Below, piece by piece: positions 24,326 through 35,370 of a stretch of 64,000 nucleotides of DNA (its first letter is position 1; each line of letters opens with the position of its first letter). The DNA lies in NCBI GenBank assembly GCA_032173675.1, contig JAVKPL010014491.1, positions 20,644-84,643 on the forward strand, read 5' to 3'. The stretch comes from Gastrolobium villosum (lineage: Eukaryota > Streptophyta > Magnoliopsida > Fabales > Fabaceae). The notes under the pieces are model-generated. The model worked only from the letters and a program-made list of their open reading frames with translations. It was not told where the DNA came from and made no database searches. A program made the translations under genes and the position numbers.

Positions 24326-24778
24326 TCATGATCTGGATTGCTTCTTACCCATCAGTTGGATAGTGTCAAGATAATATGCACAGTTGCTTTGACCTCCCCA
24401 CTTACCTGGTTTCCTCATTGCAGAATCCCATGCTCTCCCAAAAAAGAAAGCTTGATCACCCAAGTGATCCAGCTTAACCCACTCCATTGCATCAAAGTCC
24501 ATCTTGTGAATGTTCAAATGTTTCTCAGGAACAAAATCAACCATTAAAAGTTGATCATTTGAAACAACCAACTCAAGATAAAAGTAATTCACATTAGGGG
24601 TATTTCTCACAGTGAGCCAATTAAACACTATACTTCTGGAGTCTCTTGCTTTTATCCTCAATTCTCCTAATTCAGCATTTTTTGTAACAACATAAACATG
24701 TCCCTTAAAAATTGCCATGTACACCCATTCTTGCCTAAGAAATAGCCATGTAAACCAATGACTGTTCCTATAAATGTT
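24326..24778 (-). pseudogene. C-terminal fragment of a DUF295-type F-box protein
   Basis: The minus-strand frame is open from about 24778 to the stop at 24326. It shows the end of the DUF295 (KIB1-4 beta-propeller) domain: WVYMAIFKGHVYVV, LELVVSNDQLLMVD, HKMDFDAMEWVKLDHLGDQAFF and GQSNCAYYLD. This family normally has an N-terminal F-box and about 350-400 residues. Here the F-box and first half are missing, and a stop lies upstream at about 24779-24781. It is probably a truncated gene. Direct repeats (aaagcaaaacttcatcttac at about 24250 and 24935) flank it. Confidence 0.7.
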
Positions 24779-25189
24779 TTATATAAAGACCTTCAACTTA
24801 AGCATAGTATTAAAGATGGCTAGCATGACATTACTTTTAGGGGACGAAGTTGATGCGACAATGATGCGGTCATGAAGTGATTTGCTTACAAGGCTAAAAT
24901 GTGGTGCATGACATTTCAGTTCATGTTCTGTTAAAGCAAAACTTCATCTTACCCACGCTCACCTCTTTGCTCTCCCACTTTTTGTTCTTGCGATGGGCCT
25001 GTATTAGAATAATTTTGTTAAATATCTATAAAAACATTAGACACAATATAAAATTATTTTTAATTGGGCATATAAATAACCGAATTTTTATATTTTTAAG
25101 TTTAGCAATTTCATCAGTGATGAAAATGTCTTGAAGCATATAAAGAATTTTTAATTTTTATGGGATATTTCATGTAACGTTTACAAATA

Positions 25190-25386
25190 GGAAAATGTAA
25201 GTATATGTTGAGGATATAAGTTTTGTCTTGTTTGTCATCCTTGAGTACATAGTTATAATATTAAAAAAAATTTCTCTCTGCAGACATTTTTCAGAACTTA
25301 TAGGCTGATGCGGAGAGATAAATTTTTTTTAAATTTATGATTATATATTGACATGACAAATCTTACATCATGTAACTTGACATTTT
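25190..25386. mobile_element. Miniature element in copy A, confirmed by an empty site in copy B
   Basis: Flanked by TTACAAATA at 25181-25189 and 25387-25395. Copy B has a single TTACAAATA (29250-29258) with the same neighbours. The 9-bp duplication and imperfect inverted ends (GGAAAATGTAAG and AAAAATGTCAAG) suggest a Mutator-type element, 197 bp, non-coding. Confidence 0.8.
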
Positions 25387-26580
25387 TTACAAATAATTAG
25401 TTTTCAACCTGTTGATGAAGGATCAATTGCATACTAGCTGCCTTAAACCAAAAATATTGGAAATGAATCATCTCATGTATTAAATAATATGACCATGTCA
25501 TATGAGAGGATTTTAACAATCAATAATCAAATCAACAGTGATAATTTTGTAAAATTTTCTATTCTTATGTTTTTTTCTATCTCTTTCTTTATACCATTGG
25601 TCCACCCTTATAGAATTATGATTCTCCCACATGATATGGTTATGAATCTATTTGGGCACTTAAGCTCTCAACTTGGATGCTTAAACCCCTGCGACAGAGA
25701 ATTTTTCCACGCATAGATACACTAGGGCACTTAAGGCCCCTCTTTGTACTTGACTAAATCATTATTTCGAATGCTCTATTTCAGATTTCGTGCAATCTAG
25801 GACAAAAATAAAATAAAATTATTGGTTGAAACATTTATAAAATAATCCATTGATTGGACGTCACTAGACAGCTGTGAAGCTTGAAAATTTTGAATTCGTA
25901 TTAAAATATGAAAAATGGTGTTCAACCGATTATTAGCTTACATTACATATATAGTATTTGATTAGACAATATTTGTCATTCTAAAAAAGTTAATTCAACC
26001 AAAAAGTTTAAGTTATTGGGTGATGTTATATTAATGGTTTTATATATCTCAACATGTCCCCTCACACGAGAGCCCACTAGGTTTGAAGGGTGGATAATGC
26101 ACAAGCCCGCCTATTTGTGCAAACAAAGAAATTGCATTTGAAGGAAAGTGAGAGGCGGCGAGGATCGAACCCGGGATACGATGATCTGATACCATGTAAA
26201 GAACCAATTCAATGCAAAACCTTAAGACTTTAGGTGACGGCATTTATAACGATTTATATTATATTCTCCGGTAACGGTTCACGAGATATAGAATTTCCTA
26301 TTTGAAAAGTTCTCGATTTTATACCAAAAAAAAAAAAAAGTTCTCGATGATCTCACCGAGATCTTTGTTTCATTATTATCTCCTGTTTTTAAAGGGGGAG
26401 GAGCAACATGAGGAAAGATCAAGACTTGATGCATGTTTTGTAATTTTATGATAGTAATATCGAAATTCTCTTAAAATTTTATATAATTTGGTTACGTCAA
26501 AATTCTATATTATTTGGACCTATTAGATAATTTGTTGTGTAATTTATCTTTTGCTTTTATAGAGAGGAGCCACCTATGAA

Positions 26581-26983
26581 TAGAGGTGATAATTCGGGTT
26601 GATATGATATGACACGATATAAATCTGACACAAATACGAATACATTCAACACGAAATTGAAAATGAGTCAAAACCTTTTATACGAACACCACCCGTTTAT
26701 TTTATGACACTACACAAATAACCCCCTAATCTCAAAGTGTTTTGTTTATTGTGTGGATTGATATGACACAACATGAATATCCTGTCAACCCCAAAGTGTG
26801 TTGCTTATTATGCGGGTTAATACGACACAACATGACATGATATGACACAACACGAATAACCTGTAAAAAGTAATGCATGTCAATTTTGTATTTGCGGGTT
26901 GCCAACACAAACACAACATAAATTTGAAAACAATTCAACCCGAATACAAATTCTTTGTCTCGTATTAAAAATTGACACCCCTA
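26581..26983. mobile_element. Non-autonomous hAT-type element (copy A orthologue)
   Basis: Starts TAGAGGTGATAATTCGGG and ends with the reverse complement of TAGGGGTGTCAATTTTT. Flanks are CCTATGAA and CCTACGAG. The interior is packed with gacac/acacaac motifs. The same insertion is in copy B (33657-34116), so it predates the duplication. Confidence 0.75.
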
Positions 26984-27389
26984 CCTACGAGCACATAAAA
27001 GAAATTGTTAAGGGCCATTAACCCCAATAACGCCCCTCGTGAATTGTTTCATGGACTGCTCGATCCCGTGAGCTCCCTCTAGGATCAAGCGTTTATCACT
27101 AGACCAAAAATTATAGTTGGACATAACTTTATTTATTTATACATTTAGCTCTTATAATTACATATACAGAGCCCCACACTAAGCAATGGACGAACATGAA
27201 AAGGTTGCATGATGGTGCCAATGAGTTGGAATATTAAATCTAATGCAATTAGTCCTGCAAGTGCATAGAATAAATTATTGGGATAGGGTCCCTCAAATAG
27301 TCCAAGCGGAAGCAGTTTTTCCCATCTGTAATACGAACTTATATTGGTCGGCACTACAGGCTTATCGATCGGCCACCATAAACAAACGG

Positions 27390-28802
27390 TCTGAAGTCAC
27401 TAGGTCGGACAAATATCAGAAATCAAAGAAATGCATAAAGGTGAGGGATAGAGAGAAAAACACAACAACTTTTAATGAGGAAAACCTCCCCTAAAGCAGA
27501 GAAGTAAAAAACATCCAAAAAATATTTCACTAAGAATAGTAGGATTACAAAAGGATTCAAACTTCGCTAATCAAACTAGAGATACACTCAAACATTACCA
27601 ATAATGGTGGTTACAAGATTCTTCCCTGGAAATGTTTCACTCTCAAACTTCTCTTCAAAGGATTCTCTCAATGCTTTCTTCGCTCACCTATTACAAAGGT
27701 TTTCATGCTTATAAAGGTGAGGAAAAATCCTACACCTTTTTCTAGAGTCTTCATCAATAATGAGGTGGGTAACATTCATTGAGGTGGTTGTCAAGATATT
27801 AAGTCATACACCTATAAATATGATGCATGCCTAGCCACCAAGCATTAAACGAAGGAACACACCCCAATAAATCTTCCTCTTCCAACTTTAATGCGTCGAC
27901 CTGCTCAGCAATCCAGCACCTTGACAGAAGTCATCAAATTTTCTTGCACCAACCGACTTCGTCATCATGTTAGCACAATCCTGGTCGGTGTGCACCTTGG
28001 CATGTTCAGGTTGTTTGTCTTCTATCATTGCCTGAATCCAATGATATCTTACATCAATATATTTAGTGTATGAGTGATAGGTTTAGTTCTTTGCCAAGTG
28101 AATTGCACTCTAATTATCACACTTCAGCTCGTACTTATCCTGCTTATGGTCGATTTCAAGGAGGAACTTCTTCATCCACATCATCTTTTGCAAGCTTCAG
28201 TCGTTGTTATATACTCAATCTCGATTGTTGATAGTGCAACATATTTTTGCAATTTTGATTGCCAGGAGACAACACCTCTTGCAAATGTCATTAAGAAACC
28301 CTTCATTGACTTTCTAGAGTCTGCATCTCACCCTAAATCAGCATATGTAAAGCCTTCCAACTCGGCCTTACTTTCTCCAAAGCGGAGGCATAAGTTCTTC
28401 ATTCCTCTGAGATATTTGAAGATCCACTTGATGACTTTCCAGTGTTTTTGGCCAGGAATAAACAAATACCGACTCACCATTCCATTAGCATACGCCAGAT
28501 CGAGTCTTGTACATATAATTGCATACATCAAACTTCTGACCTTGGACTGGTACGAGATCTTCAACATCTAGTCTTTTTTTTCATCAGACCTTGAACACTA
28601 GAAGGGTGCTCATTGTCTTGGCTTTATCCACGCCGAATCTATTCAAGATCTTCTCGATGTATTTTTTTGACTTAGCCACTGTAGTTTTCTTTGACAGTCT
28701 CTTATAATCTTGATTCCAAGAATTTGCTTTGCAGGGTCAAGGTCCTTCATTGCAAAGGATGAAGACAATTGAGAATATTTTGAAGAGTATGACTCATCTA
28801 AA
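27390..28802 (-). pseudogene. Copia retrotransposon relic: end of reverse transcriptase, RNase H, LTR-like tail
   Basis: On the minus strand, 28802-28643 reads SSFAMKDLDPAKQILGIKI and LQWLSQK, the end of the Copia reverse transcriptase. A break follows, then 28567-28328 reads VRSLMYAIICTR-DLAYA and HWKVIKWIFKYLRG. RNase H text follows with stops (SRKSMKGF, VVSWQSKLQKYVALST near 28230-28310). From about 27880 down to 27390 the sequence is non-coding, resembles 14320-14640, and is probably 3' untranslated plus LTR. The 5' part is cut off near 28802. Confidence 0.85.
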
Positions 28803-29002
28803 CAGTGGCGGAGCCACGTTGTGGCCTGCAGTGGCCTTGGCATTGACTTAGTTAGCCACTTTCATTTAGCCACACTTGAAACGTAGCAAATTCTGTTTCA
28901 ATTTTTAAAAAAATTAGCCACGTTTTGTTCGTAGCCAAAGAACCGTAACTATTTGGGCACTGAGTGATTTTTCTGGCACTTGCTAACATGGCTCCTCCAC
29001 TG
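28803..29002. mobile_element. hAT-type miniature element, 200 bp, perfect 8-bp target duplication
   Basis: Ends CAGTGGCGGAGCCA and, in reverse complement, CAGTGGAGGAGCCA. Flanked by CATCTAAA at 28795-28802 and 29003-29010. It is inserted at the broken edge of the Copia relic. Confidence 0.9.
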
Positions 29003-29029
29003 CATCTAAAATATTCAAACTAAAAATAG

Positions 29030-29158
29030 AATAAACTTATTTTAAATATCCATAAAAACAATAGATACAATATAAAGTTACTGGTTTAATTGAGCATACA
29101 AATAACCAACTTTTTATATTTAAGTTTAATTAGAAATTTCATCATCGATGAAAGTGTC

Positions 29159-29199
<41 letters not shown>

Positions 29200-29340
29200 A
29201 ACAAGTGTCTTGAATATTTTGAATTCTTGTGGAATGGTATATGTAACAATTACAAATAATTAGTTTTCAACTAGTTCATGAAGGATAAACTGCATGCTAG
29301 CCTGCATGTCCGAAATAATTAATTCGCAAATAAATTTGGC
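29030..29340. repeat. Dispersed duplication, copy B, left block
   Basis: Matches about 25015-25440 of copy A (gagcatacaaataacc, atttcatcatcgatgaaa, aattagttttcaac, tgaaggat). It contains a (TA)n tract at 29167-29199 that copy A lacks. Confidence 0.75.
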
Positions 29341-30035
29341 TCCTCGTGATTCACTACCAACAGTGAGGATGAGATAAAAAAAAAACTTTAAATTATTGGT
29401 TTAATGTCTCTAGAAAATATAATTATCTCCTACACATATTATCTCCTATACATATATAAAAGTACGTGCAACTGATAGGTACTGAATATCAATTTGTATT
29501 AGAAAGTTTGAACAGTAAAAATTACACCACCAATGGCAATTAGAGGTTGCCGGCAACTAGAAAAGACGAAGAAGAAGCTGTTATGCTATACAGTATTTGG
29601 CTAACTGAAAACCTCCTCTCGTGCAGGTTAAAAGGAAAGACGCAAAACAGAAAAAAAAAAATACAAACATTAATGGCCCAAAACAACACAAGGAATTAAC
29701 CCAATAAGCTGTGCTTTTAATTGTTTAATGGCCCAATGCACCGCTAGAGAGGGGGAGGGGGAGGAGAGAAGAGAGAGAAATGAAGAAGAAAAAGAGCGAG
29801 GGATTAGGGAATTAATTTCCTTTGGTTTGGCCTTCTTTTTCTCTCCCCGTCTACCATCTACATCTCTTCCCTGATCTGTTGTATGTGATCTTCATCTGCT
29901 ACTTCATGGATGGGGTTTGTATCACGGACCCATATTTTCTTTTCACATGACTTCGCAAGTGGCCAAAATATTTTTTTGTGTGTGAGATAATTTTATCTTA
30001 TACAACATACAAAATATTAAACTCTTAAATTATAT
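29341..30035. other. Gene-free stretch
   Basis: No gene is supported. It includes a purine-rich tract at about 29748-29805. Confidence 0.5.
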
Positions 30036-30210
30036 GGGTCAAATTATTCTTATACAAATGTAAGAATAAGAAGTCTTATATTCATTCTTTGTTATTGATT
30101 CACTTATATTCAATAACTCACATAACTAAAAAATTAGAACTGCTAAATTATAAGTGGGAAAGATGAACAAGATTGACAATGTAATATACACTAATGTAAA
30201 ATGATTTTAT

Positions 30211-30212
<2 letters not shown>
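30036..30212. mobile_element. Foldback miniature element of the (TA)n-associated family, copy 2
   Basis: Starts ggtcaaattattcttatac and ends taatgtaaaatgatttta, with inner arms resembling the unit at 11231. A (TA)n tract (30213-30270) follows directly and separates it from copy 3. Confidence 0.7.

Positions 30213-30270
<58 letters not shown>
30213..30270. repeat. (TA)n microsatellite
   Basis: Near-perfect TA repeat lying between two related foldback elements. Confidence 0.95.
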
Positions 30271-30275
<5 letters not shown>

Positions 30276-30434
30276 TAACTTACATCAATATAAGAATAAT
30301 GTGTCTTATACCCAATCTCAACATTTGTTTTACTTATATTTAACGACTCTAATTTATTAATTACGCGAGCCATTAGATACAAGTAGGATCAATGATTAAA
30401 ATTAAGAGTGTAACTTATACTGATATGTCTACCT
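30271..30434. mobile_element. Foldback miniature element of the (TA)n-associated family, copy 3
   Basis: Arms attaacttacatcaatataag and gtgtaacttatactgatatg. The interior has cccaatctcaac and gagccattagatacaagtag, matching copies at 11231 and 55441. TA repeats border both sides. Confidence 0.7.
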
Positions 30435-30633
30435 CATATATATGGGTTTATATATATATATATAAATAAATTATCTTATCCAATCCTTTTAAGGGTTGGA
30501 GAAAATTATTGAAGGATGTTTTTATTATATGAATTTTACCCTAATACCTTTCATTAATTTTCTTAACCCTCAAAAATCAAAATGATATAGTTTTGATGTC
30601 GTAGAAGATAATTTTATCATAAGAAACGAATAT

Positions 30634-30668
<35 letters not shown>

Positions 30669-31500
30669 TTTCACAAAAAAAACCATATATATAAACACGT
30701 ATATAAATGTACGTGTCAGACTGAAATAGTTCAAGGCACTGTTACGGGACTAAATTAATATCAAGTGCTTGTTTTAAGTATTAAAAGTAGGTTTAGCTCT
30801 TTATATTTATGACTCGGAAAAATATATATCATTTTAAATGATACAATTTATATATTTTTCACGTATATAAATGTATGTCACACTTTTATTTTTTTGTCAA
30901 GGCACTGTTATTTCTCTAAATTAATATCACAACTTGTTTTACATCTTTTAAAATAACACACACTTTACCCCTTAAGACTCTCATTAAATTTGGCTATTGT
31001 GATAAATGCCATCGCGGCTGGGGAATATTGATTCGGAATAAGTATTTACATGGTTTGAATTCTGAGTAATGCAAAAAAAAAAAAAGTATTTACACGATTC
31101 CTGAAAAACTATGTTCAAACCAAATATAAAGAGTCTCAAGACAAATAAAATAATAAATTCCCTAACCGCATTAATTCAAAGACAATATCCAGTACCCACA
31201 TTAATTAATTCTCATATTTATGTTTATTAATATAGCAAACATTTTACAAGCACCCGTATATCAATACCCAAAAGTACCACGAATGAGTTATACAAGCATT
31301 CAGACGAGGCATGCATGTAGTGCAATGACTACTGAGCAAGCATCCATTATATATTACACACAAGCATGGATGACTTGGAAGCATACCATTATTACAAACA
31401 ACACAGCAAAGTTTATTACATGATTGCTTTATTTACTCACTAAACTTAAGCCAAACCCGTTTCATCACGATCATCTTCTTCTTCTTGTGTCATTTTGGTG
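30435..31500. other. Gene-free AT-rich stretch 3' of the MLP gene
   Basis: No gene is supported. (TA)n-like sequence lies at about 30450-30475 and 30633-30667. The 3' untranslated region of the MLP gene presumably extends leftward from 31500. Confidence 0.45.
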
Positions 31501-32632
31501 CTATGCCTTGACAAGATGAGCATCAATATCTTTCGTGACCTTTGCAACGAAGTCCATGTAAGAATCAGGAGATGCAGCTACAATATTCTGTTTAAGCTTT
31601 TCATATTGTAAGGTCCATTTCACAAGCCCCCCATTTGCCTTATCAATCACTTGTAGTGTGAACTTTAAACTCTTGTAACCCTCACTGATTTCCCCATCAG
31701 AGAGGCTATAAGTGATTGACTTGTTAGCATCATCTATGGCTTCAATTTTCTCCTTAAGACTTGTTTTTTTCCCTTCTGCAGGGTTTCACAAGTATTCAAG
31801 ATGAGTTAAATTAAATAACATAAGCCGGGACAACATTTTGAGTAATAAATAAGGGATTTGATTTTCTCATGTTACATGAGTATTCAATTCTTATGTTGTG
31901 ACTCAACTAGTGGTGGGTCCCATATTTATTAAAAACGAAAAAAGAAAAGAAAATTTTTGTACGCAAATCGAAGGATCATAACATGAGAATTCAACATGAG
32001 AAAATGTTTTCCCGGGGGATGCAACCCTAAACCCACGTTGTCATGTGAAAATCAATATAGGTATTTTAAAATTTTTACTTTCTAGTTAGAGGAAGGTTAT
32101 AGTTACAACCTTTTTTTTTACAATCTCTTACAATCATATCTTATTACTATTGATTTTTGTCAATCAACGGTTATCATTTATTATAAATTAATAATTAATT
32201 AATGAGTTTAATTTGCTAAAATGATAACCGTTGATTGACGGAATATGGTTGTAAGAGTTTGTAAAAAAAAGTTTGTAATTATAACCTTCCCTTTCTAGTT
32301 ATATAGTGATTTTTCACCGAAATACCTTGCATTTTTTCTAAATTCTAAAATGATGTCATTTTAGAGAAAATATTAATCCCATAAATAAAATTAGCTTTCA
32401 AATAATTTGAGTAATATAATTATCAAACGTACGTAGCAACCTTACCTATGGTATAATCCCAGTGTTTGACAGAACCAACATTTTCCCAGTCACCTTGATG
32501 CACTTTAGCACCATGTATTTTATCTGTTGAGATATTAGGAATATGATGAAGTTGCTTTCTGAAGAGGTTGTAGAACTTAGCAGCAGGTGCTTGAATCTCT
32601 ATCTGAGTCTCTAATTTCCCACTAAGAGCCAT
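31501..32632 (-). CDS. MLP-like (major latex protein / Bet v 1 family) protein
   Basis: Two exons on the minus strand: 32632-32446 and 31775-31501, with a GT-AG intron between, giving 153 residues, the normal MLP length. The N-terminus LSGKLETQIEIQAPAAKFYN and the GDWENVGSVKHWDYTIG glycine-rich loop region are MLP hallmarks. Exon 2 continues with AIDDANKSITYSLSDGE and ends MDFVAKVTKDIDAHLVKA. Bet v 1-fold proteins are small cytosolic proteins with a hydrophobic cavity; MLP members have been linked to stress responses and ligand binding, but no specific ligand can be read here. The intron splits the codon after YTI, the usual position in this family as I recall it. A TATA box lies 71 bp upstream. 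The intron holds two miniature transposons. Confidence 0.92.
31853..32013. mobile_element. Miniature element (ctcatg-type) inside the MLP intron
   Basis: GGG at the start and CCC at the end, with ctcatgttacatgag near the left and catgagaaaatg near the right terminus. The centre has gtgggtccca. Same family as 4804-4968 and 60257-60425. No clear target duplication. Confidence 0.65.
32089..32291. mobile_element. Mutator-type foldback element inside the MLP intron, 10-bp target duplication
   Basis: Flanked by a perfect TTTCTAGTTA (32079-32088 and 32292-32301). Termini GAGGAAGGTTATAGTTACAA and the reverse complement of GGGAAGGTTATAATTACAA. The interior continues the inverted repeat (tcaatcaacggttatcattt / aaatgataaccgttgattga). 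Confidence 0.9.
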
Positions 32633-32702
32633 GTCTTTGCTATCTAATGCACAAATATGAGAAGGGGAATTCAGAGATGACTTAAAGAATGAAATGCATT
32701 CC

Positions 32703-32711
32703 CATATATAG
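32703..32711 (-). promoter_or_regulatory. TATA box of the MLP gene
   Basis: Minus-strand CTATATATG, about 71 bp upstream of the ATG. This would place transcription start near 32675 and leave a short leader. A ttgact W-box-like site (plus strand, about 32722) and a CCAAT on the minus strand (about 32742) lie just upstream. Confidence 0.6.
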
Positions 32712-33178
32712 AGAATTGTGCTTGACTAAATTATTGGTTCGATCGCTTTATTCACTAGCGGTTTCAGATTTTGTGCAATCTAGCTATGACAAAAATAATA
32801 TATAAAATTATTGAGCTGTGAAGCTTGAAAATTTATTGGTATTAAAATATATTGGTTGGACGTCACTAGACATAATATTTGTGAAGCTTCGAGGATATAA
32901 ATTTTAAATTGGTATTAAAATATGAAAAATGGTGCTGGACCGATTATTAGCTTACATAATATTTGATTAGACAACGTTTTTCATTGTTCTCGAGCCATAT
33001 AAATTTCCTCCTATTTCAAAAGTTCTCAATGATCTCACCGAGGACTTTGTATCATAATTATCTCGTGTTTTTAAAGGGGGAGGAGCAATGTGAGGAAAAA
33101 TTAAGACAGGTTGCATGGATGTTTTGTAATTGTATGGTAGTAATATCCAAATTCTCTTAAAATTTTATTTAATTTGGT

Positions 33179-33562
33179 TAGGGGTGTGCATGGATCACAT
33201 TAAACTGAATTTTTTTGATGAACTGAACCAAATTGATTTAAAAGGTTCAATTCACTTTGAAATTGGTTTGATTCGGTGCGAAAACAGTTCAGTTTGGTTC
33301 GGGTCGAACCTATTCTGAAAAAAAAATAAACAAAAGATTAAAGAAATAAAATATAAAAAAAGTAAAAATAAAAGGAACACTAAATAAAAAAAGAGAAAAA
33401 AAAAATTCGGTTCTTGAACTGATTTTCAAAAATTAGTTCGGTTCATGAATTGGTTCTTTAAAAATTAGTTCGGTTCATGAACTAGTTTTTAAAAATCAAT
33501 TATTTTAAGTGTAGTTTAGTTCATAATTCAATTCAATTTTTTGATTCTTTTGCACACCCCTA
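33179..33562. mobile_element. Non-autonomous hAT-type element confirmed by an empty site in copy A
   Basis: 12-bp perfect terminal inverted repeats TAGGGGTGTGCA. Target duplication is AATTTGGT (33171-33178) and AATTGGGT (33563-33570), with one mismatch. Copy A has the uninterrupted AATTTGGTTACGTC (26485 onward). The interior is non-coding with ttcggttcatgaa-type repeats, related to the element at 42408. Confidence 0.92.
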
Positions 33563-33656
33563 AATTGGGTTACGTCAAAATTTTATATGATTTGGACACA
33601 TTAGAATTCGTCGTGTAATTATCTCTTGCTTTTATAGAGTGAGAGCCATCTATGAG

Positions 33657-34116
33657 TAGAGGTGATAATTCAGGTTGATATAATATGACACAATATAAAT
33701 TCGATACAAATACAAATAGACTCAATATGAAATTGAAAATGAGTTAAAACTTTAACACAACTTGTTTATTTTATGACACAACTCGAATAACTCAATAACC
33801 TTAAAGTGTTTTGTTTATTGTGCGGGTTGACACGATACGTACACAACAAAAATAATCTATCAACATCATAGTGTCACTTATTATACTAGTTAACACGACA
33901 CAACTTGACACGAGAAGACACAACATAACACAAATAGTATGTAAAAAAAATTAATGCGAGTCAATTTTGTTTTAGCGAGTTGATACGCAGCATGAAATGA
34001 ATTTTTTCCTATCAGTTTTTGTCAACACAAACACGAAACAAATTTGAAAATAGTTCAACCCAAACACAAATTTTGTGTGTCGTATCAGCAGGTCGTATTG
34101 AAAATTGACATCCCTA
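33657..34116. mobile_element. Non-autonomous hAT-type element (copy B orthologue of 26581-26983)
   Basis: Starts TAGAGGTGATAATTCAGG; its right end in reverse complement is TAGGGATGTCAATTTTC. Flanks TCTATGAG / CCTATGAG are an 8-bp duplication with one mismatch. It shares position and content with the element in copy A. Confidence 0.8.
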
Positions 34117-34638
34117 CCTATGAGCACATAGAAGAAATTGTTGGGGACCAATAACCCCAATAATGCACCTCATAAATTGCTTCATTGAATGCTCGAACGT
34201 GGGTGCTCGCTTTGATACCAATTAATAGGATTAAAGCTTGTTTGTTTGGGCTTCTAGAAAAAAAGCATTTATTTCTTCCTTATTTTAAAAGTGCGTTTTA
34301 TAAAATTTAAAGCTATTTATATTTTTATAAATATTTGATTTTTGACCTCTACTTTTTTTAAAAGCTAAAATTTTTAGCTTATAAAAAAAGCAAATTTTTT
34401 GTGACTTATGTTTTTTTATAAGTAGATATCCAAATGAACTTATGTAAAAAGTGCTTTTTAAAACAAAACAAAAACTTAGACGAGCAACTTTATTTATTTA
34501 TCCATGTAGCTCTAATTATAATTACTTATACAGAACTCCGCACTAAGCGGTGGGCAAACATGAAACATTGCTACTTGGTGCCAATAAGTTGGATTGTTAA
34601 GTCTCATGTAATTAGTTCAGCGAGCGCAAAGAAGAAAT

Positions 34639-35370
34639 AACTTACGCTTATAAATTATAAGAAGAATAAGAGGCTATTGGTTGGGGAAGGTGAAAGAGAT
34701 GTCAACGTTAACGAGATATGTTTAACAAAAGCTATATAAGATATGTACTAAATATGAAAAAATAAATAATTTGTAATGCATTATTCTTATTTGATTCATG
34801 TGTGCAGCTGTGAAAGAAAATGGCGGTGTAGGTAATAAACCTGAAGGTTGTCAGATATGATGATGACCTAAGAAAGATCTTTCACAAAGATACATGTGGT
34901 GGGAACCCTAATTGTTTGATATGGATTTGTTTGTTTATGAAAATTGGTAGATGACGTTTGTGAAATTCATTAGTTAGATACGAATTATATGAACTATGAA
35001 TGGTAAATTGACAAAAAATCTTAGTAAATTATGAGGATATGGACATTTACTTGTTTATGAAGCTAACTTTGATGCCCTAAGGTGAAGGATCTTGTTCTAT
35101 ATGCTAAAGGTGGAAGGATTTTGATGTTGTCAATAAGCTTGGTGAAGATTATCTCAAATTGAAACTATATGAAGATCCAAGTATTGAAGCAAAGTATATG
35201 GGTTAGATTTGTGTAACACATTTTTTACATCACAAAGTATCATCCTAAGATCCAATGCATAACATGCATGTTATACTCATTTCATTATGCATTTCGTGTT
35301 AAAAATTAGAATGTGTAAAAATTGGATTTAAATGTTGAAAATTCGAAATTTGATGATGCTCGATGTAATC
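34639..35370. repeat. Intact duplicate of the 1.5-2.6 kb sequence and its continuation
   Basis: 34673-34960 matches 1490-1583 joined to 2455-2625. The continuation to about 35210 has protein-like scraps (VVNKLGEDYLKLKLYEDPSIEAKYMG in one frame, interrupted by stops) that I do not recognise. It may be a decayed transposon gene. Confidence 0.6.

Larger units (their letters stand above)
25010..27268. repeat. Dispersed duplication, copy A (MLP locus without the gene)
   Basis: Blocks match copy B in order: about 25015-25440 with 29035-29320, 25735-26000 with 32715-32980, and 26340-27268 with 33027-34638. The middle block equals the promoter side of the MLP gene in copy B, yet no MLP exon is visible between 25440 and 25735. 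Insertions present in only one copy are listed separately. A fragment at about 26049-26275 (tctgataccatg) is absent from copy B. Confidence 0.8.
32712..34638. repeat. Dispersed duplication, copy B, promoter side and beyond
   Basis: Matches 25735-27268 of copy A (gtcactagaca, tgaagcttgaaaattt, aaatatgaaaaatggtgct, aaagggggaggagcaa, ggtgccaataagttgga). It differs by the hAT insertion at 33179-33562 and by small gaps. Confidence 0.8.
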
